From NCBI RefSeq assembly GCF_000577275.2, contig NZ_CBYB010000005.1, positions 1 through 39,109 of the forward strand: a stretch of DNA of 39,109 bases. Reading direction: 5' to 3'. The first letter of the stretch is position 1. Every line of letters starts with the position of its first letter. The notes below the pieces were generated by a model. It made no database searches, was not told where the DNA came from, and saw nothing but the letters and a program-made list of their open reading frames with translations. Source of the stretch: Rhizobium favelukesii (lineage in GTDB: Bacteria > Pseudomonadota > Alphaproteobacteria > Rhizobiales > Rhizobiaceae). The translations under genes were made by a program, and so were the position numbers. Below, in pieces: positions 1-8,064 of the stretch.

Positions 1-89
1 CGATGGAACTGCGGATTCAAATTGGAGAAGACGTACCAATCGAGCTTATCGATTTCACAATCCGCGACCAGCCTGAGGTGGTTGACGTG

Positions 90-318
90 TAGCTGCGCAG
101 ACGCTGCGCCTTCAGCCGATCGGCGACGGCTTGGCATTCTCTCGTCGTTGCTTGGCCGGCACCGTGTCGGCGATGAACTCCCGGCTTCCGGCCGAAAACG
201 TGCCTTCGGTTACCACCCCCTGCCCTTCGTGGGAACAGATCGGGCAGGATGCCGGTATATTTGACCTTCACCGCATCGCCGCCGCCGATCACCGTCAGGC
301 GCTTCTGCTGCGCGTCAT
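90..318 (-). pseudogene. ccmE (cycJ) cytochrome c maturation heme chaperone, decayed
   Basis: Read on the minus strand from an ATG at 318, the first codons give MTR then, after a frame slip, QQKRLTVIGGG, the usual CcmE N-terminus. This runs straight into AVKVKYTGILPDLF, a conserved CcmE core motif, so the membrane anchor and most of the domain before it are deleted. A second frame then encodes EGQGVVTEGTF and FIADTVPAK, and the first frame returns with AVADRLKAQ, the CcmE tail. The segment that should hold the heme-binding His (AKHDENY) is missing. At least two frameshifts and two deletions make it non-functional. CcmE carries heme to apocytochromes such as FixO and FixP, so an intact copy must lie elsewhere. 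Confidence 0.75.
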
Positions 319-465
319 TCTGCGTCCGCCGCAATGCTGAATTCGCGCCCGAGCGCAATCACCTGCTTGCCTTATTCGTATAAAGAGTGGTCCCCTTCAC
401 AAGGATATGCTTCGATCGCGACCGACATTGACGGTCGTCAAATAAATCTGCTGCTGGGATCGCCG

Positions 466-1197
466 CTAGTAACCGCCACCGGTAAACACGTAGCCGATGC
501 CGCGGACGGACTGAATGATCGTCGGGTACTTGGTATCCTCCTCGATTTTCCGGCGCAGCCTGGCAATTTGCGCGTCGATCGTTCGATCAAACGCTTCGAG
601 GCTGCGGCTGCGCGTGAGGTCCATCAGCGTTTCGCGCGACAGCACCCGGCCGGCGTTGCGCGCAAAGACGAGAAGCATATCAAACTCACCGGTTGTCAGC
701 GGCGTGTCTTGTCCGGAAGGGTCCGTCAGCTTGCGCCGGTGGATGTGAAGTTGCCATCCATCGAATTGCAGGACGCCCTCGTCCGCAGCCTGATGCCCGG
801 CCGGGCGCTCGGCAGGCTGGCGGCGGCGACGCAAGACGGTTCTCAGACGGGCAAGAACCTCGCGAAGGTGGAATGGCTTGGCGATGTAATCATCTGCTCC
901 GACTTCGAGGCCTACGATCTTGTCGGTCACATCGTCGCGGCCGGTCAGCATCAGAATCGGCACGTCCGAATTCGCGCGGACTTCCCGCACCAATTGAAGA
1001 CCGTTTTGCCCGCCAGGCAAAACCAGATCGAGGAAAATCGCTGTAAAATCTGTCGTTGCGAGCTCAGTGTGCATGGCAGTCCCGTCGGCGACGGCCGTGA
1101 CGCGATATCCTTCGTCTTCGAAATAGCGGATCAGCAGCTGCCGAATCCGGGCGTCGTCATCGACGACCAAAATATGCTCGGATTGCTTTTCCGTCAT
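466..1197 (-). CDS. fxkR: OmpR/PhoB-family response regulator, probable FxkR
   Basis: A 243-residue two-domain response regulator. The receiver domain (about 8-122) shows the acidic cluster VVDDD (11-15), phospho-acceptor Asp57 in FLDLVLPG, Thr85 and Lys107 (AKPF). A winged-helix Trans_reg_C domain (about 142-240) ends in RTIDAQIARLRRKIE and VRGIGYVF. I chose the ATG at 1197 because a GGGGAA-type ribosome site lies just upstream and the receiver begins at once; longer starts only add non-conserved residues. There is no adjacent kinase. In R. etli and R. leguminosarum an orphan OmpR-type regulator, FxkR, links the hybrid FixL to fixK. The hybrid FixL, fixK and a K-box-like site are all present about 10 kb away. 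The FxkR identity is inferred from context plus family; a different OmpR-type regulator is possible. Confidence 0.75.
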   Translation of the reverse strand: MTEKQSEHILVVDDDARIRQLLIRYFEDEGYRVTAVADGTAMHTELATTDFTAIFLDLVLPGGQNGLQLVREVRANSDVPILMLTGRDDVTDKIVGLEVGADDYIAKPFHLREVLARLRTVLRRRRQPAERPAGHQAADEGVLQFDGWQLHIHRRKLTDPSGQDTPLTTGEFDMLLVFARNAGRVLSRETLMDLTRSRSLEAFDRTIDAQIARLRRKIEEDTKYPTIIQSVRGIGYVFTGGGY

Positions 1198-1373
1198 TTC
1201 TACATTCCCCAAGGGTTTCCAAGAAGACGCTCGCGAACCGCCAGTTGCTCGCTTCATTATCGAATTTCTCGGGAAATGGGAACGAAACAGTCGCACTTCT
1301 CCCAAAAGAATGGCAAAGCGGCTTGCAAGGGCTGCGAAAAGTCCAGTTTTCCGTGCTTTTCTCGCGCCCGCAG

Positions 1374-1387
1374 TTGATCAAAATCAA
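1374..1387 (+). promoter_or_regulatory. FixK/Fnr box (anaerobox) before the Crp/Fnr gene
   Basis: TTGATCAAAATCAA is a perfect TTGAT-N4-ATCAA box. Its centre lies 32 bases upstream of a TAAATC -10 candidate (1410-1415), the spacing of a class II Fnr-type activator site. The downstream ATG is at 1444. The divergent response-regulator gene starts 177 bases to the left, so an effect there is possible but less likely. Confidence 0.8.
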
Positions 1388-1443
1388 ACATGATTTTGCC
1401 TGCGCGGGCTAAATCAGGCTTGGTATTCAACGAGGGTAGGAAA

Positions 1444-2106
1444 ATGTCCGTCGAGACATCCGTATTGGCGCGTTCAAAACTCTTTGCCGGGTTAGGCAGC
1501 GACACTGCCAACAGGCTGCTCAAGCTGGCTGACATCATCAGGTTCGAGCCTCGCGATTTCATCGTCCGGGAAGGCCAAAGAGCAGACTCGTTCTTTTGCG
1601 TTCTCCAGGGCTATGTTCGTTTGTTCAAGACGAATGAGATGGGACGCGCTGCAGATATCAGGATCGGTGAACCGCGCGACACCTTCGCCGAGTGTCTGAT
1701 CGGCGGTGGTGGTATCTATCCCTACAATGTTCAGGCGGCAGATAACGCTATGCTAGCACGCTTTACTATCGACGGCGTAAGACGCCTGGCGGAAGAGGAC
1801 CGAGCTCTGGACAGGAATATCATGCAGCTGATGGCCGACCATCTGCTTGCGACGATGGAATGCGTGGCCAGTGACCGTCTGCAAACGGCCTCTCAGCGGG
1901 TTGCCAACTATCTCTTAAGCCAATGTGCGGCAGGAAAACCAAGCGAAACCGTTCGTCTCCCTTACCAAAAGAGCCTGCTCGCCGGCAAGCTCGGCCTTGT
2001 TCCTGAAGCACTATCGCGCGCATTCGGTGCGCTCAAGGAAGCGGGCGTCACTGTCAAAGGCAGAACGGTGCGCATCGACGATATCGCGGCTCTGCGCCAG
2101 ATGTAG
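1444..2106 (+). CDS. Crp/Fnr-family transcriptional regulator, StoR/NnrR-like
   Basis: A 220-residue regulator with a cyclic-nucleotide-type sensor domain (about 10-125) and a winged HTH (about 145-215). The recognition helix PEALSRAF contains the E-xx-SR residues (Glu188, Ser191, Arg192) that read TTGAT half-sites in Fnr/FixK proteins. It has no N-terminal cysteine cluster, so it is not an oxygen-sensing FnrN. The start at 1444 follows a GAGGGTAGG ribosome site. A perfect FixK/Fnr box lies 57 bases upstream, so it should be switched on in low oxygen. R. etli carries a Crp/Fnr gene called stoRd next to its fix genes that damps FixK targets; the position and lack of cysteines fit that role, but I recall this from the literature and cannot prove orthology. 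A decayed partial copy lies at 16255-16443. Confidence 0.85.
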   Translation: MSVETSVLARSKLFAGLGSDTANRLLKLADIIRFEPRDFIVREGQRADSFFCVLQGYVRLFKTNEMGRAADIRIGEPRDTFAECLIGGGGIYPYNVQAADNAMLARFTIDGVRRLAEEDRALDRNIMQLMADHLLATMECVASDRLQTASQRVANYLLSQCAAGKPSETVRLPYQKSLLAGKLGLVPEALSRAFGALKEAGVTVKGRTVRIDDIAALRQM

Positions 2107-2110
2107 CAGC

Positions 2111-2142
2111 CGGTTGCCACGATCCGCCGCTCCTGGCAACCG
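2111..2142. terminator. Inverted repeat between convergent genes, probable bidirectional terminator
   Basis: CGGTTGCCA (2111-2119) and TGGCAACCG (2134-2142) form a perfect 9-bp stem with a 14-base loop. It sits exactly between the stops of the Crp/Fnr gene (plus) and fixS (minus). There is no clear T-run on either side, so termination strength is uncertain. Confidence 0.5.
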
Positions 2143-2150
2143 TCATACCC

Positions 2151-2309
2151 TTACGGCCGGGGCGTCTTTTCATCCTCGTCATCGAGAATGCGCCATGACG
2201 CGCCCTCGAGATCGTCATATTGGCCGTTCTTCAGAGACCACAGGAACCCAAAAAGGCCCAATCCCCCCATGAAGAGCGCGATCGGAATGAGGTAAATCAA
2301 CATGTTCAT
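2151..2309 (-). CDS. fixS: FixS (CcoS), cbb3 oxidase maturation protein
   Basis: A 52-residue membrane protein: MNMLIYLIPIALFMGGLGLF starts a single transmembrane helix (about 4-25), followed by WSLKNGQYDDLEGASWRIL and an acidic tail. The pattern of helix, then FLWSLKNGQYDDLEG, is diagnostic of FixS/CcoS. Its start codon overlaps the fixI stop (ATGA). CcoS is needed to insert heme b and copper into the CcoN subunit. It is the last gene of the fixGHIS operon and is followed by an inverted repeat at 2111-2142. Confidence 0.95.
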   Translation of the reverse strand: MNMLIYLIPIALFMGGLGLFGFLWSLKNGQYDDLEGASWRILDDEDEKTPRP

Positions 2310-4597
2310 GGCGAAACGACCTCCACGGCGGAATGCTTCGTATTACGGATCGAATGCCGCTTGCCAGGGACCTTCGCCCTGTCGTTCAGACGCAAGGCAT
2401 TTGCAACGACGATGAGCGACGATGTCGACATCGCCACGGCCGCGACCAGAGGCGTCGCATAGCCCGCGATTGCGATCGGTACGGCGATGATGTTGTAGCC
2501 GATCGCCAGCGCGAAGTTCTGCCGGATGAACCGAGCCGCCTGGCGCGACACGGAGATCGCCTCAGGCACGGCCTCAAGACTATCGTGCATGAAGACCAGG
2601 TCTGCGGCCTGCCGCCCGACATCTGCCGCCGTCGCCGGTGCCATCGACACATGAGCCACCGAGAGCGCCGGTGCGTCGTTGATCCCGTCACCGACCATCA
2701 GGACGCGATGGCCGAGCTTGCCCAGACGTTCGCATTCCTCCATCTTTCCCCGGGGCGTCAATCCTGCAAGCCAGCGATCGATCTTGAGCGTCTTGGCTGT
2801 CGCCTCGACGACGCATTCCCGGTCGCCTGACATCACAATCGCGGCAAACCCTTGACCCGCAAGACTCTCGATGGCGCCATCGGCACATGGCCGCAGCGTA
2901 TCCTCGAAATAAAAGCGTGCAAGCTCGATCCCGTTCTTCGATAGGGCGACCTCGGAGAAGGCGTCGCTCTTTTGTGCGCCTCGCGGACTTCCCGGGCAAG
3001 CGAAGGCCGCATTGCCGAGACGGTAGATTCCCGTCCCGCTTTCCGCTTCCAGTCCAGCGCCCGGGATCTCCTCGACTCCATCAAATGCCAGGGTCTTTGA
3101 TCCTGCGCCGCGCAAAAGTGCCTGTGACAATGGATGCCGGGAATGAGCCGCCAGGCCGGCGGCAATGGCCAGTTCGCGAGGACCGGCATGCGTATGGTAA
3201 GCGAGACGCGGCTGACCCATCGTCAAGGTTCCGGTCTTGTCGAATGCAACCATATCGATCTCGGCCAGTCGTTCCATGGCTGAGCCGTTTTTGACCATGA
3301 TGCCTCGCCGGAACAGGGTTCCGGCGGCCACGACCTGAACAACGGGCACCGCCAGGCCCAGCGCGCAGGGGCAGGTGATGATCAAGACGGCGACGGCCAC
3401 CAGCATCGCTTGCTTCCAGTCGCCGCCGATCAGACCCCAGCCGAGAAAGGACATCAGTGCGAGGAGATGAACGGCCGGCGAGTAGTAGCTCGCGGCGCGA
3501 TCGGCGATGCGCCGGTAGCGGGCGCGGCCGCCTTCTGCGGCTTCCATCAGGCCGATGATCTCGGCAAGCAACGAGTTTCTTGCAGTCGCCGTTGCCTTGA
3601 TCGTCAACGATCCCGTCAGGTTCATCGCACCGGACTTCAGTTCGCTCCCCGTCGATACCGCGATCGGAATGCTCTCGCCCGTGACGATCGAAAGGTCGAT
3701 CTCGCTCTTGCCGGTAACGACGGTGGCATCGACCGGAATACGTTCGCCGGCCGGCACGGCGATCAGATCGCCGACACTGATTTCGTCCAACGGCACATAA
3801 CCCTTGGGGCCATCCGGGTTGATCAGAAGCGTGCCTCGCGGAGCAAGCCGCGCCAGGCCGGTGATTGCCGCACGTGCCTTGTCGCGCATGACGTGATCGA
3901 GTGTGCGGCCAATCAACAGGAAAAACAGCAGGGATACGGATGCATCGAACCAGGCGTGCTCTCCATGATGGATCGTTTCCCAGAGCGACATCGAATAAGA
4001 AAGCGTCACGGCAAGCGAAATCGGCACATCCATATTGGTGCGGCCGTGCTTCAAAGCGTTCCATGCGGATTGGTAGAAGAAACGTCCGGCATAGATCAGC
4101 GTGGGCGCCGCGATCATTGCCGATATCCAATGGAACATGTCGCGCGTTGCAGCCTCCGCCCCGGACCAGATCGAGACGGAGAGCAGCATGATGTTTGCCG
4201 CTGCAAAGCCCGAGACGCCGACTGCCAGCAGCAGTTGATTGCGAACACGATCATCGTCGCTCAAGTCAGCCGTGAACAAATGCGCTTGATAGCCGCAGCC
4301 CGCAATTGCAGACAAAATGCCGGCTGGACTGACCGGCTTGCCGTTCATCTCCTCGTACCATACGCAGCTCACGCGCTTTGCCGTCAGGTTCACCCGCGCG
4401 CTCTTGACATATGGCAACTTTATCAGCGCCCTTTCGATCGTCGAGATGCAGGCACCGCAGTGGACGCCTGGAACGCTGAAATCCGATTGCCTGAGACCGG
4501 CGCCCAGAGGCTGGCTGGCAAGCAGCGCCTCCTCAGCGCTGATCACGGTTCTGCTCAGTGACAGCACGCCTTCGGCATCCATGGTGCAGCATGTCAT
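2306..4597 (-). CDS. fixI: FixI (CcoI), copper-transporting P1B-type ATPase
   Basis: A 763-residue copper pump for cbb3 oxidase assembly. It has a heavy-metal-associated domain with GVHCGAC (Cys47, Cys50), extra N-terminal cysteines (MTCCTM), transmembrane helices starting near residue 120, the actuator motif TGES (306-309), the membrane metal site CPC (409-411), the phosphorylation motif DKTGT (Asp453) and GDGINDAPAL near residue 650. All catalytic residues are present. It overlaps fixH upstream and fixS downstream by 4 bases each, so translation is coupled. It belongs to the operon driven from the FixK box at 6716-6729. The first 247 codons plus the fixH tail are duplicated at 17817-18612. 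Confidence 0.97.
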   Translation of the reverse strand: MTCCTMDAEGVLSLSRTVISAEEALLASQPLGAGLRQSDFSVPGVHCGACISTIERALIKLPYVKSARVNLTAKRVSCVWYEEMNGKPVSPAGILSAIAGCGYQAHLFTADLSDDDRVRNQLLLAVGVSGFAAANIMLLSVSIWSGAEAATRDMFHWISAMIAAPTLIYAGRFFYQSAWNALKHGRTNMDVPISLAVTLSYSMSLWETIHHGEHAWFDASVSLLFFLLIGRTLDHVMRDKARAAITGLARLAPRGTLLINPDGPKGYVPLDEISVGDLIAVPAGERIPVDATVVTGKSEIDLSIVTGESIPIAVSTGSELKSGAMNLTGSLTIKATATARNSLLAEIIGLMEAAEGGRARYRRIADRAASYYSPAVHLLALMSFLGWGLIGGDWKQAMLVAVAVLIITCPCALGLAVPVVQVVAAGTLFRRGIMVKNGSAMERLAEIDMVAFDKTGTLTMGQPRLAYHTHAGPRELAIAAGLAAHSRHPLSQALLRGAGSKTLAFDGVEEIPGAGLEAESGTGIYRLGNAAFACPGSPRGAQKSDAFSEVALSKNGIELARFYFEDTLRPCADGAIESLAGQGFAAIVMSGDRECVVEATAKTLKIDRWLAGLTPRGKMEECERLGKLGHRVLMVGDGINDAPALSVAHVSMAPATAADVGRQAADLVFMHDSLEAVPEAISVSRQAARFIRQNFALAIGYNIIAVPIAIAGYATPLVAAVAMSTSSLIVVANALRLNDRAKVPGKRHSIRNTKHSAVEVVSP

Positions 4598-4655
4598 TGG
4601 ACGACCCCCGCGATATTGATCCTGAGGGCCTCGTGCATCACGGTCGTGCCCTCGT
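3858..4655. repeat. Source copy of the duplicated fixI/fixH junction
   Basis: These 798 bases recur in direct orientation at 17817-18612 with only a handful of differences: two 1-base deletions and a few substitutions in the second copy. The segment covers the last 62 bases of fixH and the first 247 codons of fixI. It can serve as a substrate for homologous recombination across about 14 kb that holds the whole fix region. Confidence 0.93.
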
Positions 4656-5091
4656 CCTTGGAAAGGACTTCAACGATCCAATCGCCCGACAGGACGCGGT
4701 GGCGCGCTTCGAAATGGCCGTCACCGCTCTTCGATAATCGAATGACGAAATCCTCGTGGTCGCCGACCGGCCGCTTGAAATGCGCCGTGACCGCGTCAGC
4801 GGCGGCTGGCGAACCGTCGAGATTGCGCAGCGTATAGACAATCAGTCCGTCTTGAAGCGCGAGTTCGCCAGAAACGCCGCTCGTGGCCATAGCGCGCATT
4901 GCCTGCGCCTTCTTGTTGAATTCCTGGCTCGCGACATAGGTATTTTCCACCACCAGGCCGCTCCAGCTCGACGAGGCATACCAGGCCATCGTCATGTTGA
5001 CGGAAATGATGATGCCGAAGAAGGCGAGCATAATGAAAAGCATGTGGCGGCCGGTAAAGCCTTTGCCGTTGGTGATCTGATAGTCGCTCAT
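4594..5091 (-). CDS. fixH: FixH (CcoH-like), cbb3 oxidase assembly protein
   Basis: A 165-residue inner-membrane protein with one transmembrane helix (about 17-40, LFIMLAFFGIIISVNMTMAW) and a periplasmic domain. The sequence FTGRHML before the helix and YVASQEFNKKAQA after it are typical of FixH. FixH-type proteins associate with cbb3 oxidase during assembly and are usually placed with the copper pump FixI. Start and stop each overlap the neighbouring gene by 4 bases (ATGA), giving a tight fixG-fixH-fixI-fixS order. All expected parts are present. Confidence 0.95.
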   Translation of the reverse strand: MSDYQITNGKGFTGRHMLFIMLAFFGIIISVNMTMAWYASSSWSGLVVENTYVASQEFNKKAQAMRAMATSGVSGELALQDGLIVYTLRNLDGSPAAADAVTAHFKRPVGDHEDFVIRLSKSGDGHFEARHRVLSGDWIVEVLSKDEGTTVMHEALRINIAGVVQ

Positions 5092-6671
5092 TTCCTGGCT
5101 CCTGGCGCATTGAAGGCGGCTTTGTAGACCGAGCGATCCGTGCCGACCGGGTCGTCGGCCACGAAGAGAAATTCGCTGACGGCACTGGAGGCATTCTTGC
5201 TTGTGACGAAGACCTTGAGCGCCATTGCCGTGTCGGGCTTCGTGTCAATCATGAACTGCCGGCCTTCCTCTTCCGACAGTTCCGGAATCCTCATCGTCGC
5301 GCTGTCCATTCCTTCGAGATGCAACGCAATCGGGCGGGGCTGCGGCAGCATGTTGAGAATGCGCAGCGTGTAGCCGTTGCGGATCGAGCCGTCTGATTCA
5401 AGAACGAACTGAGGGTTTCGATCGTGCACGATGTTGAGGTCAAGCCGCTCTCGCAGCGCGAGATGGACGAGCATGCCGATGCCAACTGCTGCCCAGACAG
5501 CTGCATAAAAGACCACGCGCGGCCTGAAGATGACGCGCCAGTTGAAATGCCGGATTGCGGCGATGAAGTTTCCGTCATCGCGAACGCGCTGAGGCTGCAC
5601 GCCGGTCTTTCCGTTATCGGTGGCAAGCGCCATGTTGGCAGCATATTCGCTTAGCGTTGCATAGGCGATGAGGCCGCGCGGCTTGTTCAGCTTGTCCATG
5701 ACGCCATCGCAAGCATCAATGCAAAGCGCGCAGGTGATGCACTCCATTTGCTGTCCGTCGCGAATATCGATGCCCATCGGACAGACGGCCACGCAGGCAT
5801 TGCAATCGACGCAGTCGCCAACGGCCTGGCCCGAGAGGACCGCCTTCTTGGCATGGCGGGAGCGCGGTTCGCCCCGCCAATCGTTGTAGGTGACGACGAG
5901 GGAGTTTTCGTCGATCATGGCGCCCTGGATCCGGGGCCACGGACACATGTATGTGCAGACCTGTTCGCGCATTAGGCCGCCGAGCACATAGGTGGTCGCG
6001 GCAAGCGTTGCGACGGTTGCATAGGCAACGGCCGGTGCCTGGCCCGTCAAGAAACTGAGCGCCAATGTTGGCGCGTCAGCAAAGTAAAAAATCCATGCGC
6101 CCCCAGTTGCTGCACCGATGCCGAGCCAGATCGCGTGCTTGGCGACGCGCTTCAATAGTTTGCCGGTGCTCCATGGCGCATTGTCGAGTTTGATCCGTGC
6201 GTTGCGGTCGCCCTCGATGGCGCGCTCGATGACAAGAAACAGATCGACCCACACTGTCTGGGGACAAGCATAACCGCACCATGCTCGCCCGACCGCGGAC
6301 GTCACCAGAAATAAGCCAAAGCCCGCCATGACCAGCAGGCCCGCCACGTAAAAGAACTCCTGCGGCCAAATCTCGATGAAGAAAAAGAAGAAGCGCCGTG
6401 AGGACAGGTCGATCAGGATCGCCTGGTCAGGCGCGAAAGGACCTCTGTCCCACCGCAGCCATGGTGAGAGATAGTAAATCCCAAGCGTGATCAGCATCAC
6501 CATCCATTTGAAGCGGCGGAAGCGGCCTTCCGCCCGCTTGGGGAAAACTTTCTTGCGCGCGGCATAAAGAGGCTGACGATTGTGCGCCGCGTTGACCGGT
6601 TCCACCTGACGATGTTCGACCGTGTTCGTGTCGCGTGGACCTGGGGTGGTGTAGAGATTCATGGTCAGCAT
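5088..6671 (-). CDS. fixG: FixG (CcoG), membrane iron-sulfur protein
   Basis: A 527-residue polytopic membrane protein with two 4Fe-4S ferredoxin motifs: CVDCNACVAVCP and CITCALCIDACD, near the middle. Several hydrophobic helices precede the motifs, one follows, and a C-terminal soluble domain ends the protein. CcoG is a cupric reductase in other bacteria and feeds Cu(I) to cbb3 oxidase assembly; that role is inferred by family. The start is not certain. The ATG at 6671 has an AAGGGGG site upstream, but the promoter geometry from the FixK box would place transcription start near 6681, inside that site; the in-frame ATG at 6662 (MNLYTTPG) is the alternative. First gene of the fixGHIS operon. 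Confidence 0.96.
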   Translation of the reverse strand: MLTMNLYTTPGPRDTNTVEHRQVEPVNAAHNRQPLYAARKKVFPKRAEGRFRRFKWMVMLITLGIYYLSPWLRWDRGPFAPDQAILIDLSSRRFFFFFIEIWPQEFFYVAGLLVMAGFGLFLVTSAVGRAWCGYACPQTVWVDLFLVIERAIEGDRNARIKLDNAPWSTGKLLKRVAKHAIWLGIGAATGGAWIFYFADAPTLALSFLTGQAPAVAYATVATLAATTYVLGGLMREQVCTYMCPWPRIQGAMIDENSLVVTYNDWRGEPRSRHAKKAVLSGQAVGDCVDCNACVAVCPMGIDIRDGQQMECITCALCIDACDGVMDKLNKPRGLIAYATLSEYAANMALATDNGKTGVQPQRVRDDGNFIAAIRHFNWRVIFRPRVVFYAAVWAAVGIGMLVHLALRERLDLNIVHDRNPQFVLESDGSIRNGYTLRILNMLPQPRPIALHLEGMDSATMRIPELSEEEGRQFMIDTKPDTAMALKVFVTSKNASSAVSEFLFVADDPVGTDRSVYKAAFNAPGARK

Positions 6672-6715
6672 CCATCATTGATGCCCCCTTGTCGCATTCC
6701 GCAGCGCCGCCTTCC

Positions 6716-6729
6716 TTGACGTAGGTCAA
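6716..6729 (-). promoter_or_regulatory. FixK/Fnr box before fixGHIS
   Basis: TTGACGTAGGTCAA matches TTGAT-N4-ATCAA with one symmetrical change in each half (TTGAC/GTCAA), a common FixK variant. It lies 45 bases upstream of the first possible fixG start. Confidence 0.8.
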
Positions 6730-6785
6730 GAAGCAGGCCAGCCTACACCAACGGCGCAGATCTCTCCCTGCAGTTTTCTTCTGGC

Positions 6786-6809
6786 CACGCCTTCAGGCGT
6801 GACTTTTTT
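6786..6809. terminator. Hairpin with T-run, fixNOQP end / antisense block
   Basis: CACGCC-TTCA-GGCGTG (6786-6801) is a perfect 6-bp stem with a 4-base loop, followed by AC and six T on the plus strand (6804-6809). It lies 35 bases beyond the last minus-strand ORF of the fixNOQP unit. The T-run faces the plus direction, so as an intrinsic terminator it would stop transcription running rightward into the fixNOQP 3' end. As a bare hairpin it could still protect the fixNOQP messenger end. Confidence 0.5.
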
Positions 6810-6835
6810 GCAGCCTGGCAGCGGATGTCCGCTTA

Positions 6836-7024
6836 TTAGCGGCTGGTGGTCGAATGATCCTTGAGGCAGGTCAAACTAATCATCGCCTGACCGAGCTTCT
6901 CCGTATCTTCCTTTTCTTCTCCTGCCGTGACAGGCATCTTGGCCCGCACGGAAACGCGCGTGTGGACGACCGAGCGCGGCGTTCCGTAGAGCGACATCAG
7001 CGGATTGGTATCGCGTGTGGACAT
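6836..7024 (-). CDS. Small conserved-looking protein after fixP, unknown function
   Basis: A 62-residue ORF starts 9 bases after the fixP stop and has a strong AGGAG ribosome site 6 bases before its ATG. The product is polar and basic, with no membrane helix, no signal peptide and no cofactor motif. It begins MSTRDTNPLMSLYGTPRS and contains a KEDTEKLGQ stretch. I do not recognise a family. The good ribosome site and tight spacing argue that it is translated with fixNOQP; codon shape alone is weak evidence at this length. Confidence 0.5.
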   Translation of the reverse strand: MSTRDTNPLMSLYGTPRSVVHTRVSVRAKMPVTAGEEKEDTEKLGQAMISLTCLKDHSTTSR

Positions 7025-7033
7025 GGTGATCTC

Positions 7034-7900
7034 CTATTTTCCACCGCCGAGCGAATGCACGAAGACGGTCAGTTCCTTCACGGTCGTCTCGCCAAGGCGG
7101 GCGGACCAGGCGGGCATCATGCCATGTTTTGGCATGCTGATCTGGCGGACGATCGCCTCTTCGCCCTCCCCCTTGAGCCAGATGGCATCGGCCAGATTGG
7201 GCGCCCCCATGTCGATGCTACCCTTGCCGTCTTCCCCGTGACAGGCCGCACAATTGTCGAGAAAGGTCTGTTTGCCGGCGGCATTCGCCATTTCCATATC
7301 GGATGGCGTTTTTGTCAGGCTCCAGACATAAGCGGCGACATTACGTGTTTGCGCGGCATCGAGGACGTCAGTAAACGCCGGCATCTCGGACACATGGGTG
7401 TCGCTATCACCGTCGAAACGGACACCGTGGGCGATGGTCTTTTGGATTGCTTCAAGATCGCCACCCCACAGCCAGTCGTCGTCGTTGAGGTTCGGGAACC
7501 CCGGACCGCCGGTTGCACCACTACCATGGCACGGTACGCAGTTGACCTTAAAGGCCGATGCGCCGCCGGAGATGGCAAATTGCCGCAGATTGGCATCTGC
7601 GTCGATCTCGCCGACCGTCTTTGCAGCGATCTGGTCGACATACATGGTCTGGGCCGACTTTGCCGTCTCCACTTCCTGTGTAAGATCGGCGCGGCTCGAA
7701 AAGCCGAGTAGACCATTGGAGGCCTTGGTCAAGAGCGGAATGGAAGGATAAGCGATGGCATATCCCACGGCCCACAGGATCGTCGCATAGAACGTCCAGA
7801 CCCACCACCGCGGCATGGGATTGTTCAGCTCGCGGACGCCGTCCCATTCATGGCCGGTGGTTTCGACGCCGCTGAGTTCATCAACATATTTGTCCGACAT
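7034..7900 (-). CDS. fixP: FixP (CcoP), di-heme c-type subunit of cbb3 oxidase
   Basis: A 288-residue membrane-anchored cytochrome c. An N-terminal helix (about 32-52, PRWWVWTFYATILWAVGYAI) anchors two periplasmic heme domains with CVPCH and CAACH. Distal Met ligands are available in SEMPAF and the KHGMMPAW region. It passes electrons from the bc1 complex to FixO and FixN. I chose ATG 7900 (MSDKYVDELSG) because an AAGGA site lies 8 bases before it and family members start this way; an in-frame ATG at 7909 overlaps the end of fixQ. Third structural subunit of the operon fixN-fixO-fixQ-fixP. Confidence 0.97.
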   Translation of the reverse strand: MSDKYVDELSGVETTGHEWDGVRELNNPMPRWWVWTFYATILWAVGYAIAYPSIPLLTKASNGLLGFSSRADLTQEVETAKSAQTMYVDQIAAKTVGEIDADANLRQFAISGGASAFKVNCVPCHGSGATGGPGFPNLNDDDWLWGGDLEAIQKTIAHGVRFDGDSDTHVSEMPAFTDVLDAAQTRNVAAYVWSLTKTPSDMEMANAAGKQTFLDNCAACHGEDGKGSIDMGAPNLADAIWLKGEGEEAIVRQISMPKHGMMPAWSARLGETTVKELTVFVHSLGGGK

Positions 7901-7901
7901 A

Positions 7902-8054
7902 TCAGTCATCCTTCAAAGGTATGCTTGCCGCTTCATTGGCGCTTTCCCTGCCGCCCGGACGGAGCGTGAAAAGGACGACGCCGATGAAGAACAGCGCCAT
8001 TGCCAAGAGACCCCAACTGTCGGCGAAGTGACGCATTGCCGTGTAGGTTTCCAT
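7902..8054 (-). CDS. fixQ: FixQ (CcoQ), small cbb3 oxidase subunit
   Basis: A 50-residue single-helix protein: METYTAMRHFADSWGLLAMA begins the helix and FTLRPGGRE ends it. These are standard CcoQ signatures. CcoQ stabilises the oxidase and its contact with FixP. A GAGGAA ribosome site precedes the start. The stop lies one base before the fixP start, so the two genes are coupled. Confidence 0.95.
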   Translation of the reverse strand: METYTAMRHFADSWGLLAMALFFIGVVLFTLRPGGRESANEAASIPLKDD

Positions 8055-8064
8055 TGCGTGTTCC

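Noticed and set aside
3..92. Plus-strand 29-codon frame at the left edge, MELRIQIGEDVPIELIDFTI onward
   Set aside because: It looks protein-like and could be the end of a gene entering from the left, but it is too short and matches no family I know.
334..1377. Long plus-strand open frame opposite the response regulator
   Set aside because: It is the antisense shadow of a clear OmpR-type gene and has no motif or ribosome site.
2673..2686. TTGATCCCGTCACC inside fixI
   Set aside because: Only one half matches a FixK box and it is within coding sequence.
3410..4561. Long plus-strand frame opposite fixI, repeated at 17603-18196
   Set aside because: Shadow of fixI; it appears twice only because that DNA is duplicated.
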